This document shows, one piece after another, positions 1 to 13,099 of a stretch of 64,000 bases of DNA (within the stretch, counting starts at the first letter, position 1; every line of letters starts with the position of its first letter). Made by a program: the position numbers and the translations under genes. The stretch is from Bagarius yarrelli (taxonomy: Eukaryota > Chordata > Actinopteri > Siluriformes > Sisoridae). Location: contig VCAZ01000022.1 in assembly GCA_005784505.1 (NCBI GenBank), positions 4,654,195-4,718,194 of the forward strand. Direction: 5' to 3'. Under the pieces are notes generated by a model. That model made no database searches, had not been told where the DNA came from, and saw only the letters and a list, made by a program, of their open reading frames with translations.

Positions 1-126
1 TGCTTTTAATTTATTTCATTAAAAATGTTCTAAAACAGTTGCAAACTACAATATAACAGATGCCAGATTCTTAAAAATCCGTATAATCATTTGGCCTTTA
101 TTAATTCAGCTCTTTATTATTGTAGT

Positions 127-168
127 ATTAGAAGAGTATGTAACTTTATTAGAAGAGTATGTAACTTT
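127..168. repeat. Tandem duplication, 21 bp x 2
   Basis: The same 21 bases (beginning ATTAGAAGAG) occur twice head to tail without mismatch. It looks like a recent small duplication. Confidence 0.9.
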
Positions 169-1630
169 AGTGCTTAGGAGGTCGGACTGCTGATTAGAAG
201 CAACATCATTAAGCGGCCAGTGTTGGGTTCTTAAACAAGGCTCTAAGCCATTAATTGTTCAGTTGGATAGGATAAATGCCTTGAATACCAGTGCCTGCAA
301 AATGCCAAAAAGTTTTATTTTTTTATGTTTGATAGAGGAAATTACGATTTAATATAAATCTATAATGAATAAATGAATACATAAATAAAATAAATGGATT
401 TTTCTAGCCTGCCTGAAATAAGATTGTTATATAATATATGTTATATAAGTAATAAATAAAGTATAACTAATAAATAATTGATGGAAATCTGGTACCTTTA
501 AGTGGGATTTTCTAATAACAGCAGCAATCGAAAGTGCATTATGACACAGCGATAAAACGTTCATGTAAATTTACTTAAGCTGTAATGAAACCACTGTAAA
601 AGTTTTTACTTGTTGTCAGTAGACTTATGAGAGTTATAAGCAACTGTTCTTTTCCCTGCTGGTTTTTTAGCAGTTAAAATAATGCAGATTTTCACTTTAA
701 TTTTAATTTTTATTAAAACCTTCTAATTTTTTTTCTTCGATCCCCTTTAAGATAACTGAAGTTTTTCAATCTATTTTTAAGTGTTTATTTTTTAACCCCT
801 TGTTCATTTGCTTGACTTCTTAACACTCTGTTTACTCTGCAACCCATTCAAATGCCCTGTAATAACACATGCACCATGGATGTCGGTCCAGCAGTGGGAG
901 CCACTGAGTCACTGTGTGTACAGTATGGGTAGACGTCCGTCTCCATCACTGATTTGGCAGCTCCTTAAATCCGACCTTTCTAAGACCCCCTCAAGGCCAC
1001 AGCACTGAATCCTAAAAACAGAATCACAGGCAGCAAACAGACTGAATCTATACTCTGTATTTCTTAATCGAAGTCACTCTGAATGCATGTGCTTTTTAAA
1101 TAGACCCAACATGTTTTAACTCTTAGGTAATTTGTTTGTACTAAATCACTAAACTGGAGTGATATATCAGGTTCGTGTTAGTTACCTCTTTAAAAAATGT
1201 AATGGAAAAAAAACAGCCCATATTAGTAACACATGCATCATATTCAAATTCCTCTCTTCACATTTGGAATATAACTTCGGAATGCCAGCTGAAGTTAAGT
1301 TCACTGGAGCAGATAAGGTCCCACTTGCGGCAGAATGACAGGGACTTGAACCCATGGTTTTACAATCAGCATGTTGGACATGTTGCTAAACTTTTAATAA
1401 AAACCCACTACACCTCCTGACTTTACAAGGTAAATCATATCATTGTGTTTTTGTACTTTTCGCAGGATTGACGGCTCGTTGTTTTCTCACTTGTCTTTCG
1501 TTGTTGGTGGTCGCATAGTGTCCCATATTTGCATACATATATAACAAAATAGTCAGCAAAACATTTACTTAGAGAATTTTACAGCCAGTTCTTATATTTT
1601 GTCTCTAAAGCTTTTGTAGCCTGGACTTGC

Positions 1631-1818
1631 ATGGCTAAGTGGTAGCTCGATAAGGAAGGTGTAGAGACTCTTTGGGAAAGTTATGAGCTCAAAGCCCAGC
1701 ACAACCAAGCTGCCACTGCTGGGCCCTTTTGCCCGGCCCTTAACTGCTTAGTTGTGTAGTGTAGACAAGTGTAAGTCACTCTGCCTTAAGCACATCTGCT
1801 AAATAAATAAATGTAAAT
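1631..1818 (+). mobile_element. tRNA-derived SINE (type 1)
   Basis: The sequence has a degenerate tRNA-like head and then the family body: CAAGCTGCCACTGCTGGG, a CCCTTAACTG segment and the tail block GTAAGTCACTCTG with AAATAAATGTAAAT at the end. It is diverged. Confidence 0.75.
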
Positions 1819-2240
1819 TTAGTCGTACATTCCTTTTTTTTTTTTTTGTTCCTCAAAAAAATGAACCGACAAAGTTTGTCATCCATATTTTTAGATTAGT
1901 TGCTTTACAACATGTAAAAAAAAAACAAAAAAAAACTCCTTAACTGCTAGACAAAAAAAATCCCAGGAATGCTACTTTTACGTGTCACCAGCTTATGTTC
2001 AGATCAGCAAATGTCACCTTAACCAAGTGGCAATAAATATGCAGTAATTGCGAAGAGGCAAAATATGCAATTGTCGCTTTTTTTTTCCAGTTATAGGTTT
2101 ATACACATCTTCTACTCCAGTGTGTACATCGTAGAACATCCCTGAAAACACATGGAATAATGTATTTTTGGGAAATTCTCAAACCACTCAGAATGTTTAA
2201 TATTTTAGTTTGTCTAAAGTATTATTATATATTATATTAT

Positions 2241-2491
2241 ATTCAACTTCATTGTCATTGTGCAAGGTACGTGTACAGAGCCAATGAAATGCATTTTTCG
2301 CATATCCCATCTTAGTAAGTTGGGGTCAGAGCACAGGGTCAGCTATGATACAGCGCCCCTGGAGCAGGAAGGGTTAAGGGTCTTGCTCAGGGACCCAACA
2401 GTGGTTGACTTGCCGGAGGTGGGGCTTGAACCCAGGTGCTTCTGGTCTTCAGATTACCAACTCAGCACCTTAACCATTTGAGCCACCACTG
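2241..2491 (-). mobile_element. tRNA-derived SINE (type 2, long tail)
   Basis: Reading the minus strand, a tRNA-like head with GGTTAAGGTGCTGAGTTGG and GGGTTCAAGC leads into a body with GGAGCAGG/CAGGGGCGCTG and a tail related to TTCATTGGCTCTGTAC and CAATGACAATGAAGTTGAAT. It is the same subfamily as the copy at 23984-24243. Confidence 0.85.
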
Positions 2492-3990
2492 CTACATTAG
2501 TAGTTTTTAAATATACGTGTATGCATTGTTAGAAGTTAACTTGTGACATTTCTTGCCTTCTGGAGAAAAAGACCATAGCCCTATTAGTTCTACTGTACAA
2601 ATTAATATTATAGAAATAAACACTTAGTTAAGTGTAAAAAAAATTTTTTTTTTATCATTTTAAGGTTGGTCTGTTTGAAAAATCTTAAGAACTTAAATGG
2701 AGTCGCCAAAACAAGTGCTATAAATAGGATAGTCATAGAAAAGGAAATTACGGCAAAAAACACCATAACTTCCTAAGAACAACAAGCTTTTTGCTTGGGC
2801 CAAGAAACCCGTGGAATGGACAGTAGATCAGAGGTAGCCAGTTCTTTGCTCTGATGAGTGCATATTTGAGATTTTGGGTTCGATGCAGAAAGGGTGAACA
2901 GGTGAAAGCTTCTGACTGTGAAGAATAGAGGAGAAGGTGTGAAGGTGGCAGAATTAAGGGCTCTTCTAGTGAGGCCGTTCTTTGTTTTCCAACAGTAAAA
3001 TGACCCCAAACACACTTGAACAACTGCTTGATCAGATCACCTGGTTCCCTGACGTTCACCTGCTCTAAATTGAATTGAGATGGTTTGGGTCCCTTTAAGC
3101 ATCAGCATCAGGAAAACTATCAATGACAGCGAGTTATAATATAATAAGATCCTTTTCCTGTAAAAAAAAAAAACACTTTATCCAGTTATAATTGCAGGCA
3201 GTGTAAACAAGATTGGATTCTGGTATCCAGCAGCTATATACGATTCTGGTTACAGCAGCTAGAAACCTTTCCTGCACCAGAAAATGTGGGGAAAAAAACA
3301 CCTGACACTGAAGACTCCTTCCAAAAAGACTGTAGTAAAATACTCGGCAGAGCCAGAAATGGAATCAGGTTGAAAATTTGACTGATGTGTAATAAAGATT
3401 ATTGAGCAGCTGTGCTTGTAAATGCGTTAAGCATCAAATACTGAAAAAAACACCACGTTATTTTGAGTAAATATCAATCAGGATGTGCTTCATGGCTCAA
3501 CATGTCATTGTCTTTAAAAATTTGAATAGGCACAGCTACTGTAATTAAAGTCTGATTATCTAAAACTTCATAATGGTGCCGCTGCTTCTGGTTTGCTTTT
3601 TGGGTGGATTCTCTGTCTTCCTGTTTAGGATGCACTTAAACATTCTAGTGATTGATTACCAATTAGCGTAATAATAATAATAATAATAATAATAAAAATA
3701 ATAATGAGCTTTTAACTATTGTTTATTTTTGTATGCATTTTAGTAAAGCAATGCGCAAACACGCCTCTTCTGTATTTATTTTAGTGTCCATATCTTGTAG
3801 GGACACGTTTTGGAAGTAGAAGTGATTTAAAACATTTAACTAATAAGACATTTATTGATTAACAGTGTATTTTATGTATCATTTGTCTTCTCTGGGTTAT
3901 ATATATTTTTTTAATTACACCAATTCGTTCATTTAGCACTGTAAAAAAAAAAGTGTTTTTTTTCTTTATGTCATGTTTGTCACAACCAGC

Positions 3991-4130
3991 ATTGCAGTGG
4001 GAAGAGCGGCAGGTCGGTGGTTAAAACATTAAACTACCGATTAGAGTTGAAAATCCCGGCGTCACCAATCTGACACCGCTGGGCCCCTGAACAAAGCTTC
4101 CCTCCTTTAACCATCAGCCGTATATAACAG
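3991..4130 (+). mobile_element. Diverged SINE (type 1)
   Basis: GGTGGTTAAAACATTAAACT, followed by CACCGCTGGGCCCCTGAACA and CCTTTAACCATCAGC, mirrors the SINE body in order. Many substitutions suggest an old copy. Confidence 0.5.
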
Positions 4131-4626
4131 GGTAAATTTCTAAACTCTTAAAAAAGGGTGTCTCCAAAAAGCTGTTATAAATAACTACATCATGCAACTG
4201 GGTGAAATAATGGCCTGTCTCCTGCTTTTATATCGGTTAGAAACAGGGTCCAAAAATGTCACTCTTAAGGATCAGTACTTTCCAAATGTGTTGCTGTTAA
4301 CACCATAATAACCTGTAATCCTCTTTAATTCTCTCGCTCACTTTCTGTCTAATCAGAAAATCTGGTATTTCGGGCTCTTTACGAATGCATTAAACACACT
4401 GCCTCGTAAGGCAGTAGTGTGCGAAGGAAATGTAATAATAGTTCTGTTCATTCAAGCCTGTTATGACCGCCGGACATTTACATACATAATAAAAGTGCCA
4501 GAAGTCGAAGATTTTTGGCACAGAGCAAGTCTGCGACTAGTTCGATTCAGAGACCTGAAGTGGCTATAGAAAGTCATGAGCACCGGCATGCTGAGTTTAG
4601 GCACTTTAGCATTAAAGTAATGGCTT

Positions 4627-4662
4627 TGTGTGTGTGTGTGTGTGCGCGTGTGTGTGTGCGCG
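4627..4662. repeat. GT repeat with GC interruptions
   Basis: GTGTGTGTGTGTGTG with CGCG interruptions, flanked by single-copy sequence. Confidence 0.9.
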
Positions 4663-5730
4663 TTCATTACACAGCAAGCTAAAAAAAAATCGCACTGACC
4701 TCAGAGATGACTGTGGTTTTACTTAAAAACACATGCATTGTCTTTGATGAGGAAGCTGCTTGTACTTGCCCTAAATTGCAGTTTAACAGTTCAGCTCGTG
4801 GAAATTAGATCACAGCAGCCATGACATGTCGAGAAGTGTTTTTCCCCTCATATTAGGGTGTAGAAGGAATGCTGCACGTGTTCGATAAGATTCATGCCGC
4901 ATCGTCTTCTGTTGGCACGTTGCTCATGTAACTGCCAAGACGCATCAAATGCTGTGTTCCACTCGGTTTTCCTGTTGTTCCCTTAAGCACAGATGTCGCA
5001 TGTGAAAGCACTCGGATACATGGTTTTATTTTAACCTCTACGGCGTTTAGCCAAACAGAAGACCTGTTACTACTGAGTTTTTCCTCCTCAAGCCGAATCA
5101 GAGTTTGAACGTGTGAGTGTTTCGCAAACGTGCTCCCTAAGGAAACATGTGAAAATACTAAGGCCTAAGGGGTGGAAAAAAAAGAGAACAGCTGCTCGAC
5201 GTTTTTCTATCTTTTTTTTCCCACTCTAATCTTTCCTTCTTCCATCTGACTGCCTTCATCTTGCCTCCACCTCTAAGAAAAAAAAAAGATGCGGCGTCTC
5301 GCCGAACGCGACTGAGTTGTCGCACTGTAGAAAAAAAAAAAAAAAAAATTTTTTCACTCCACCCTTGATGTAGTTTGACAAACTTTGCTTGAAAGTTGTC
5401 TTTTTTTGGAGGTGTTACAATCAACAACAATAAACAGCGGCGTTCCGCCTACGTTAGTCTGCACCAGCAAAAGCCGTTTGAATGCACGACTTCAGACGGG
5501 AGCGATCTTCTCCTCCGAGGAGCCTCCCGTGGTCTCTCCGGTCGCACAAGATAAAAGAGTCAGGCAGAAATCAGACAACATGTAAGGTTGCCTTCCAAGG
5601 CTTCTTAAAAGTAGGGCAGATTAAGGTGGCTAAGTTCAGCTTTCTCTACAGCAGGTTCTCATGAGAACCACACAGCTTTTTTTTTTTTTTTTTACAGCTT
5701 GTCATTCTTTCAATCTCATACCATGGATGA

Positions 5731-5734
<4 letters not shown>

Positions 5735-5766
<32 letters not shown>
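5735..5766. repeat. GT microsatellite
   Basis: Uninterrupted GT, about 16 units. Confidence 0.95.
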
Positions 5767-5768
<2 letters not shown>

Positions 5769-5868
5769 TCATGAGTGGTTTGAGGTGGTAATGTGAATTT
5801 TATCTGGGTGTGTTAACGTGTCTGTGGCTAATGCATCTTTCCCATATGTAGTATATAGTACGTACGCA

Positions 5869-5871
<3 letters not shown>

Positions 5872-5943
<72 letters not shown>

Positions 5944-5944
5944 T
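5872..5944. repeat. GT microsatellite, long
   Basis: About 35 GT units with one break near the end. A potential Z-DNA former. Confidence 0.95.
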
Positions 5945-6333
5945 TCTTTAGTTAGAATGTCCTCACCGTGGTTGATGTGCACACAGTTTAATTAAAGATT
6001 ATTAAAAAAAAAAAATTGAAAGAAAGATTCAGAAGTAGAACCTGGTGAGAAAGCATCATATATAGACATGTATTTATTTCGAGCTGGAGTATTACAGTAT
6101 GATGTGTTCAAGATCGATGTCCTTTTAAAAACAAACAAATGTACATGCTGTTGACTGCGCAGTTCCACAAAATACCCCCATGCTGTGCTTTAATGTAATT
6201 CTCCTTAACTGTGTGTTACCCTGCGTAACATGCATGTTAATCAGTCAAAGACAAATCCGCTGGCGAATCTATTCATGAAAAAACTTTATGCATTTAAATG
6301 TCTTTTAGGTAAGAATTGATTTTCATCTTGATT

Positions 6334-6336
<3 letters not shown>

Positions 6337-6401
<65 letters not shown>

Positions 6402-6442
6402 TTCTCTCTCTCTCTTTCTCTCTCTCTCTCGCTCTCTCTCAA

Positions 6443-6483
<41 letters not shown>

Positions 6484-6600
6484 TAAACTCTTTTTCCTCT
6501 CTCTCTTTCTCTCTCTCTCTTTCTCTCTCTCCGCTCTCTCTCTCTCTCTCTCTCTCCTCTCTCTCGCTCTCTCTCCTCTCTCTCTCTCTCTCTCTTTCTC

Positions 6601-6672
<72 letters not shown>

Positions 6673-6720
6673 GCTCTCTCTCTCTCTCTCGCTCCTCTCT
6701 CTCTCTTTCTCTCTCTCTCT
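6337..6720. repeat. TC dinucleotide tract, about 380 bp
   Basis: Nearly pure TC with scattered TTT, CCT and GCT interruptions. Forward and reverse frames of 150 codons (Ser/Leu or Arg/Glu) are artefacts of the dinucleotide. Confidence 0.95.
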
Positions 6721-6834
6721 TTTTTCTATTAAATTCAAAAAGAAGAAGCAGGGGAAAAAAAATTGGCAATAAAATTAGTATATTATATTAGTAATAATAA
6801 GTAAGTGAACCACAGACTACAGGTTCTCCCCTTC

Positions 6835-6911
6835 TTTCTCTCTCTCTTCTCCCTTTCTCTTACTTCTCTCTTTTACTTTTCCCCTTCCGCTCTTACTTCT
6901 TGCTTTCTCCA

Positions 6912-6948
<37 letters not shown>

Positions 6949-7211
6949 CCTGCCCCCACTTACTGTTTCTCCTTCTTTCTTGCCCCATCATCTGTATCTG
7001 TCCTGCTCTTCTCTCTCTTTATCTCTTTATTTCTCTCTCTCGCATAACTTACTGTCTCTCTCAGTTTTTCTCTTTTTTTATTCTGTCTCCTTCTCTTCCT
7101 CGAGCTCTCTCTCTCACTCTCGCACTCTCTCTCTTTTCTGGCTCTCTCATCTGTATCTCTCTCTTTTTTTAATGTGTCCTGTTCCTCTTATCCCTATCTC
7201 TCCCCTCTCTT

Positions 7212-7246
<35 letters not shown>

Positions 7247-7511
7247 GCCACCACTTACTGTTTCTCCTTCTTGCCTCTCATCATCTGTATCTGTCCTGTT
7301 CTTTCTCTCTCTTTATCTCTTTATTTCTCTCTCTCGCATACTTACTGGTTTCTCTCTCTCTCTGTTTTTCTCTTTTTTTATTATGTCTCCTTCTTATCCT
7401 CGCTCTACTCTCTCACTCTCGCAAAACTCCTCTCTTTTCTGGGCTCTCTCATCTGTATCTCTCTCTTTTTTAATTTGTCCTGTTCCTCTTATCCTCTCTC
7501 TCTCCCCTCTT

Positions 7512-7548
<37 letters not shown>

Positions 7549-7801
7549 ATGCCCCAACTTATGTTTCTCCTTCTTTCTTGCCCTCTCATCACTGTATCTG
7601 TCTGCTCTTCTCTCTTTTATCTCTTTATGTTCTCTCTCTCGCATACTTACTGGTCTCTATCTCTGTTTTTCTCTTTTTTTATTCTGTCTCCTTCTTATCC
7701 TCGCTCTCTCTATCACTCTCGCACTCTCACTCTGCACTCGCTCTCTTTTCTGGCTCTCTCATCTGTTATCTCTCTCTTTTTTTATTTGTCCTGTTCCTCT
7801 T

Positions 7802-7847
<46 letters not shown>

Positions 7848-7870
7848 GTCTTTCCTCTCGTCGCCTGTAG
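6835..7870. repeat. Higher-order pyrimidine satellite, about 300-bp unit x 3
   Basis: The block CACTTACTGTTTCTCCTTCT recurs at about 6956, 7251 and (variant) 7555, that is 295 and 304 bases apart. Each unit then carries CTGTATCTGTCCTG, CTCTTTATCTCTTTAT, CTCTCGCATA, TCTTTTCTGGCTCTCTCATC and a TC run of variable length in the same order. The + strand is almost purine-free across long stretches, so the open frame of 296 codons is an artefact. Confidence 0.85.
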
Positions 7871-8242
7871 GTCTCTCTGCTTTCTCTTTTACTCACACCT
7901 TTACCTTACACTCACAAAAATTCAGCAGCAATTAGTAAGTAGTTGTGGGAAGTGTCCAGCGAGAAAAGAATCACGTTACGCAACAACGACTTGTTGCGGC
8001 CGTATCCAGTGGGAGTAATTATATGCGAATAAACGAGCATTTCACGGCTTATAAATTATCGAAAAAACGACTCGTTTCGGCGGGAGAGCATTTTTACAGA
8101 AGTTTCATCAGTGCGCATAGGAAAGTCACTTCATATTTGCAGAAAACCGTTCTTAGCTTAATTACATCTCCAGCTGTTTGTTGTTTCTAATGTGGCCAGA
8201 TGGAGTCATGATATATGTAAACATGCCATTAGAAACCAAATC

Positions 8243-8347
8243 ATTTACATTTACAGCATTTGGAAGACGCGACTTACTTTTTTTTTTATACAACTGAGCA
8301 ATTGGGGGTTAAGTGCATTGCTCAGGGGCCCAACGGTGGCAACTTGG
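8243..8347 (-). mobile_element. SINE 3' part (type 1)
   Basis: The minus-strand tail half only: TTGCTCAGGGGCCCAACGG, GAGCAATTGGGGGTTAAG and TTTACATTTACAGCATTTGG on the + strand. The head is missing, and the LINE 3' end follows directly. Confidence 0.7.
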
Positions 8348-8910
8348 TCGACTCAAGTCACCTTTACTTATATAGCGCTTTTAACAATAAAGATTGTGTC
8401 AAAGCAGCTTTACAGAATCACATTTTGACAATACAGTAAACACTTACTAAAACACTGAGTTCTGTTTAATTAATATCTGTAAATTAAAAGTCCCCAACTT
8501 AGCAAGCCAGAGGCAATAGCGGCAAAGAACCAAAACTCCACTGGTGATAGAATGGAGAAAAAACCTTGGGAAAAAATAAGCTTAGATGGAGGGTCAGTTC
8601 TCCTCTGACCAGACAAACCAGTAGGTTATCCATGCTGCAAGCAAAGTTGTCCAGATGGCCGTCTAGAAGACAAGGTCATTACTAGAAATAGTAAAAATGT
8701 GTGTAAGCCGGGTTACAGAGTTGGGTCTTGTATCTAGTTTTTGATTGGCCGAGAGTGTCTGCCTCCCGAACAGTGCTAGGTAAATTATTCGAGTGTGGAC
8801 GCTAGACAAGAAAAGAAAATCTTGTTATTCTAGGTATTATTAGATTGCACATAGTTTTTAAGAGCGCATTGGACATGAAAGATTATAACAGGCTAAGCAG
8901 ACCAACATCT
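8348..8910 (-). mobile_element. 3' end of a CR1/L2-like LINE
   Basis: The + strand starts CACCTTTACTTATATAGCGC, then TTTTAACAATAAAGATTGTG and GCAGCTTTACAGAATCAC. This is a 3' region also seen (diverged) at the right-hand LINE near 28600. Further on, GAGTGTCTGCCTCCCGAACA and the following block resemble the sequence after the reverse transcriptase of the same class. No reverse-transcriptase motif remains here, so the family call is by similarity of the 3' region. Confidence 0.55.
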
Positions 8911-8974
8911 TAACCACTGTGCTACCATTAATCTTATGTTAAGCATCTTTAAATGAACTGTATGAGTAGAAAAA

Positions 8975-9122
8975 ATGACATTTACTATACTGGTTTAACT
9001 CCAACTGAGCAGTTTAGGGGGCCTTGTTTAGGATTCGGGCAGTGGCAGCTTGTCGGTGGCTGAGAATTGAACCCCACGATCTTCGGTCAGTAGGTCAACA
9101 CCTTAACCAATGAGCTTTCCTA
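8975..9122 (-). mobile_element. SINE (type 1), diverged
   Basis: The + strand shows CTGAGCAGTTTAGGGG, GGCAGTGGCAGCTTG, GAATTGAACCCC and CAACACCTTAACCAATGAGC, which is the family read backwards. Confidence 0.65.
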
Positions 9123-9929
9123 TAAGCGTTATGGGAAAATAATGCAAGGCATAGGAACATAATGTTGTGTTTTATTTGCTATTAGTTGCACCCTCAGGTG
9201 TCTGATGCGTCCGCCACACAGAACAAATTTTGTCCAATTTCCCAGTGACGTGTGTGGACGTTCTCTGGTTACATGAGACATACAAAAAGCACTTCGATTT
9301 GTTTTAATATACTAGTGTGTAAGGACATAGAAGTAAACATTATCTATTGCCGTGTGTTCGGGATCAATATTTAACATACTTTTATACTGGAATACAGCTG
9401 CAGGTCAGATGCTGTTTTGCATTTAATTGTGTCCTCCCATATAAATCTCAGTGCCCTCTGTAAAGGTGTGTGTGTGGGGGGGGGGGGGGAGACCAGTGTT
9501 GAGCAACTCCTAAGGTCAACTATATTAATGAAAACATAACAGGGTTTTATAAAGAATAATTGCTGTAATTAGATTGTAAAAGTAGTTTTACTTGTACAGC
9601 AACCCTTTTGCTTGCCAGAACAAAGTGAACTAGTCATTGCACAGGGACTCATTTAGAAATGTAGGTGAAAGAATTTTGTGTGTCATTCGTTAATTGCATT
9701 TAATTGAGCTCAATGAGCAAATTTTACGGCCTTGTTTTAGCTCAGACATGCTTTCCTGCAAGGAAGATAATTATATTTACATTGTCAGGCTTAAAAATAT
9801 AAGAACCAGGAAGTAAAAAATCTCTCACTGGTTTTACTGCATACAACGGCTGTTTTTCATATTCTAAGGATTAAAGAATCGATCCTGTACTTTTTAAACC
9901 TTGCTCATAAATTGGGTGTTTACCTCTTA

Positions 9930-10118
9930 CATGTAGCATAGTATCTTTTAAGGTGTTGGCCTGCTAATTGGAAGCCCGGGGTTCGATTCCCAGCACAACC
10001 AAGCTGTCACTGCTGGGCTCCTGAGCAAAGGCCCTTAACCCCCAATTGCTCAGTTGTATCAAAAGATGAATGTAAGTCGCTCTGAATAAGGATGTCTGCC
10101 AAATGTTTAAATGATTAA
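9930..10118 (+). mobile_element. tRNA-derived SINE (type 1), well preserved
   Basis: TTAAGGTGTTGGCCTGCTAA, GGTTCGATTCCCAGCAC (a good B box), ACTGCTGGGCTCCTGAGCAA, CCCAATTGCTCAGTTGTAT and GTAAGTCGCTCTGAATAAGG appear in order. Confidence 0.85.
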
Positions 10119-12810
10119 ATCTATACTCATACCGGGTACGTTGACTTTTTCTTTGTGAAGTAAAGTGGTGCATAATCCTATTGTAGGCTATAAAAAGTGG
10201 AATAATTAATGGTCTTAAAAGGTTGAAAGGTTTTAGATTCTTTGACATTAAAGCTCTTATGTTTACGGAGAGACCTCGATGTTTCCAGCGGCACTGGACG
10301 TGCGTTCGGATGGTGTGCTCATTGCACAAAAGCATAAATACTTACTCTCTTCGGAATAGGAGTAGCAGCCTTCGATTTCCTTTTCACAGTCTGTCTTTTC
10401 CAATCTAAAAGAAACTCTGTTTTTGGTGTTTGAGTTCATTTGTGAATTTAAAAGGTCGTATAGTCGAAATAAAAAATGCAACTGTTACTATTATCAAACC
10501 TGCATACAATACTTTTGGCCATAACTTTTGGCTGTTAAAGTGTGTCTAATGTCAAGACGTGTGGCTTGACGTCAAGGCGTCATGGTCATGGCAACTGTCA
10601 CAGCCCCACTTAGCACAGTTCTGACCCCGACCATTTACTGTCTAATTTTAATGCGGTCTGTGTCTACTGCGGCTTCCCACTTTCGTTTTTGGAAACAGAA
10701 TTTAGCCTAGCCAAACACCGGATACAGTCTTCTGTTGTTCTAGCTACAGGAGAGATGCTTTTCAGCTTACCACTACAGTGTGCAAAGTGTATATCTAAGT
10801 TACTTCAGGCTTTCTGTCAACTTAAACCAGTCTGGTAGTTCGATGTTGACCGCTCACAACAACAAGATTCTTTTTGAGATTCTTTTTGCTCATGTAATGT
10901 TCTCTTTATTGTAAACTTCAGGAAATGTCAAAGGCACCAACAGTCAAGCTACAATCAAATCCCGTCTCTGTCCCTTATCTGCATGATTATATCCAGTGCA
11001 CTGCTGTGTGTGTGTTGGCTTGGCTGATTACATAATTGTGTGAAAAGTATGCAGTTTTTTAAAATGTATAATTGTACATTAGTTAATTACTTAAGTAAGG
11101 CAGTTGATACTGTTACATAAATGTTTTGTACAAACATAAATGAGAATTACACCTTAAAAAAGCATGTAGACACCACCACAAACACAAACTCAAAAGTTAG
11201 TAATAAGAATGATGTGTGAAGCAAAATATCAACCCAATATCTTGACACACACGCCCAATAAACTCCTCAAATGACAGCGTGAGACCTTCTCTGTTGCTGA
11301 TTCACAGGATTCCATCAGTTATGCGACTGTCTTTTCTGTCTCATAACTCGGTATCTTAAAAGTAATTAGATTGAAAGAGGTATGTGAAAGGAAACATTTT
11401 AAGGAAGCTGTTGTGATGTTGCCAAAAGGGGCCTACCCCTGAAGTATTGTTAAACTGGAATGACGAGAAGAATGAAACAGATGTTTTGGAGTCGAAATAA
11501 TTGCAGTTAGTTTATGTACTGTATATATATTTTTTCCCACGACTTCAGGCTCATACCGTTCTTACCCACTGACTTCGTCTCTCAAAATGCAAAGTAGGAT
11601 TATAGGAATTGCAGAGCTTTCAAAAACCGGTTAGATGAAGAGATCTCACATAAGAAGGCCTTCCTGTGACTGAATACTGCCTAATTACAGACACGCCCAT
11701 CATCAACAAACACCCATTACAACACTTCCATGTTGTGGTCTGTATTTGGTCTATGTGTAATATTTCCATGCAGCGTGCTGATTAGTCTCCATTATGGTAA
11801 AAATTGATATTGTTCACACAAATTGTTTGGTCCTCAGCACTAATTATTTCTGTTACTTTAGACTGCACATCATTTGTTGTCAAGGAACAATGCAAGCTTT
11901 CATCTGCACCAAGTCCTGTTTTTGCTAATGCCATTCAGTGCCTTAGGGAGAATCTGATAAGTCAGTGGCTCTCCGATGAATGATCGCAGTCCCTGCTCGG
12001 CTCGGGGCAAAGAAGGCGCTATTCAAAAGTGCCGCGCTTGCCAGATCAAACATGCCACATCAGGAATGCCTGGCGGCCGTGTTGTTAAGATACACAGCAG
12101 AAGGACGTACAAAGTGTGCGTCTCTGGGAGGGGGTGAGTGAGTGAGCAACAACCCCACCCAGTTATGGATAGTTTAAACCTGAATTCATGTGTATTTTTA
12201 TTAAAATACAACAGAGAACACACGCCTCTGCACACAGACCTCTGTATGAGTTTGCCAACCTGACAGACCTAAGAGAAGCCGAGTTGCAACTCGTCTCGGA
12301 AAGTTGTTGAACTTTTGATCCCAGAAATATTGAGCTGAGTTACAAGACCTGGCTGAGAGAAATATAATCACCACTCTTTTCTGTGCTTCTTTCCTCCTGC
12401 ATTGTTATTGACATGGGCACCAGAGAGCAAAGAGTACTGGCGGGGCACATTGCTTGCAAGCACAAAGAGTTTGGACTTTAAACAAAAGTGGATTGAAATG
12501 CTAATAAAAATTTATTTCTTACTTTGTGCTATTTCTCTGAAGCTGTTTTTTTTTTTTTTTTTTTAACCACCCTTTTCCCATCTGAGCAGAAGTGGCTTAG
12601 TCTTTGGGAACAGACGGTGTCTTTTGCTAGTTTTCCCAATAGATTTTTGTGACAGGAAACAACAGTGTGGCTAATTTGCCAACTTTCGGGTTACAAACTA
12701 GTTACAAAAATAAACAGGAAGTACAAACAGAGCCTGTTTGGCTTTTCCTTTTTTTTATGTGTCATGGGAAGCATATGAAGTCAGAGAGTCTAACATTTAT
12801 CCCTTTTTTC

Positions 12811-12922
12811 ACCGAACTGAGTAGTTGAGGGTTAAAGGCCTTGCTCAGGGACCCAGCAGTGATCGCTTGAACCCAGGATCTTCAGATCAGCAGTCCAACA
12901 TCTGAGCCACTGAGCTGCTGTT
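12811..12922 (-). mobile_element. SINE (type 1) fragment
   Basis: The + strand shows GAGGGTTAAAGGCCTTGCTC, CAGCAGTG and TTGAACCCAGGATCTTCAG, then GAGCCACTGAGCTGC. The tail block is absent. Confidence 0.7.
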
Positions 12923-13099
12923 AGTTAAAAATGCTTTTACAAATTTGTAGTGGTGCATTTAAAAAGGTCAAACAACCCCCACCCCCACGCCAGCGTCCAA
13001 TTTTCAGCAACGGAACACCTAAGGACTCCTAATATACACTACCTCTGCACGTGCATTCTAAGATTTTCCAAATGAATATCATGTAGTATTTTCATAAAA

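Noticed and set aside
1309..1400. Another reversed SINE (GGGACTTGAACCCATGG, then CAATCAGCATGTTGGA)
   Set aside because: Only the B-box-like part resembles the family. The body is not recognisable, so it was not listed.
6323..6791. Frames of about 150 codons made of Arg-Glu or Ser-Leu
   Set aside because: Direct translation of the TC repeat on the two strands.
6980..8018. Open frames of 296 and 211 codons, Ser/Leu/Phe-rich
   Set aside because: They lie entirely in the pyrimidine satellite, which lacks stops because of its composition, and similar frames exist in other phases.
9970..10040. tRNA gene
   Set aside because: It has a B-box-like GGTTCGATTCC, but no cloverleaf can be completed and the sequence continues into the SINE body. 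All tRNA-like heads in the window are of this kind.
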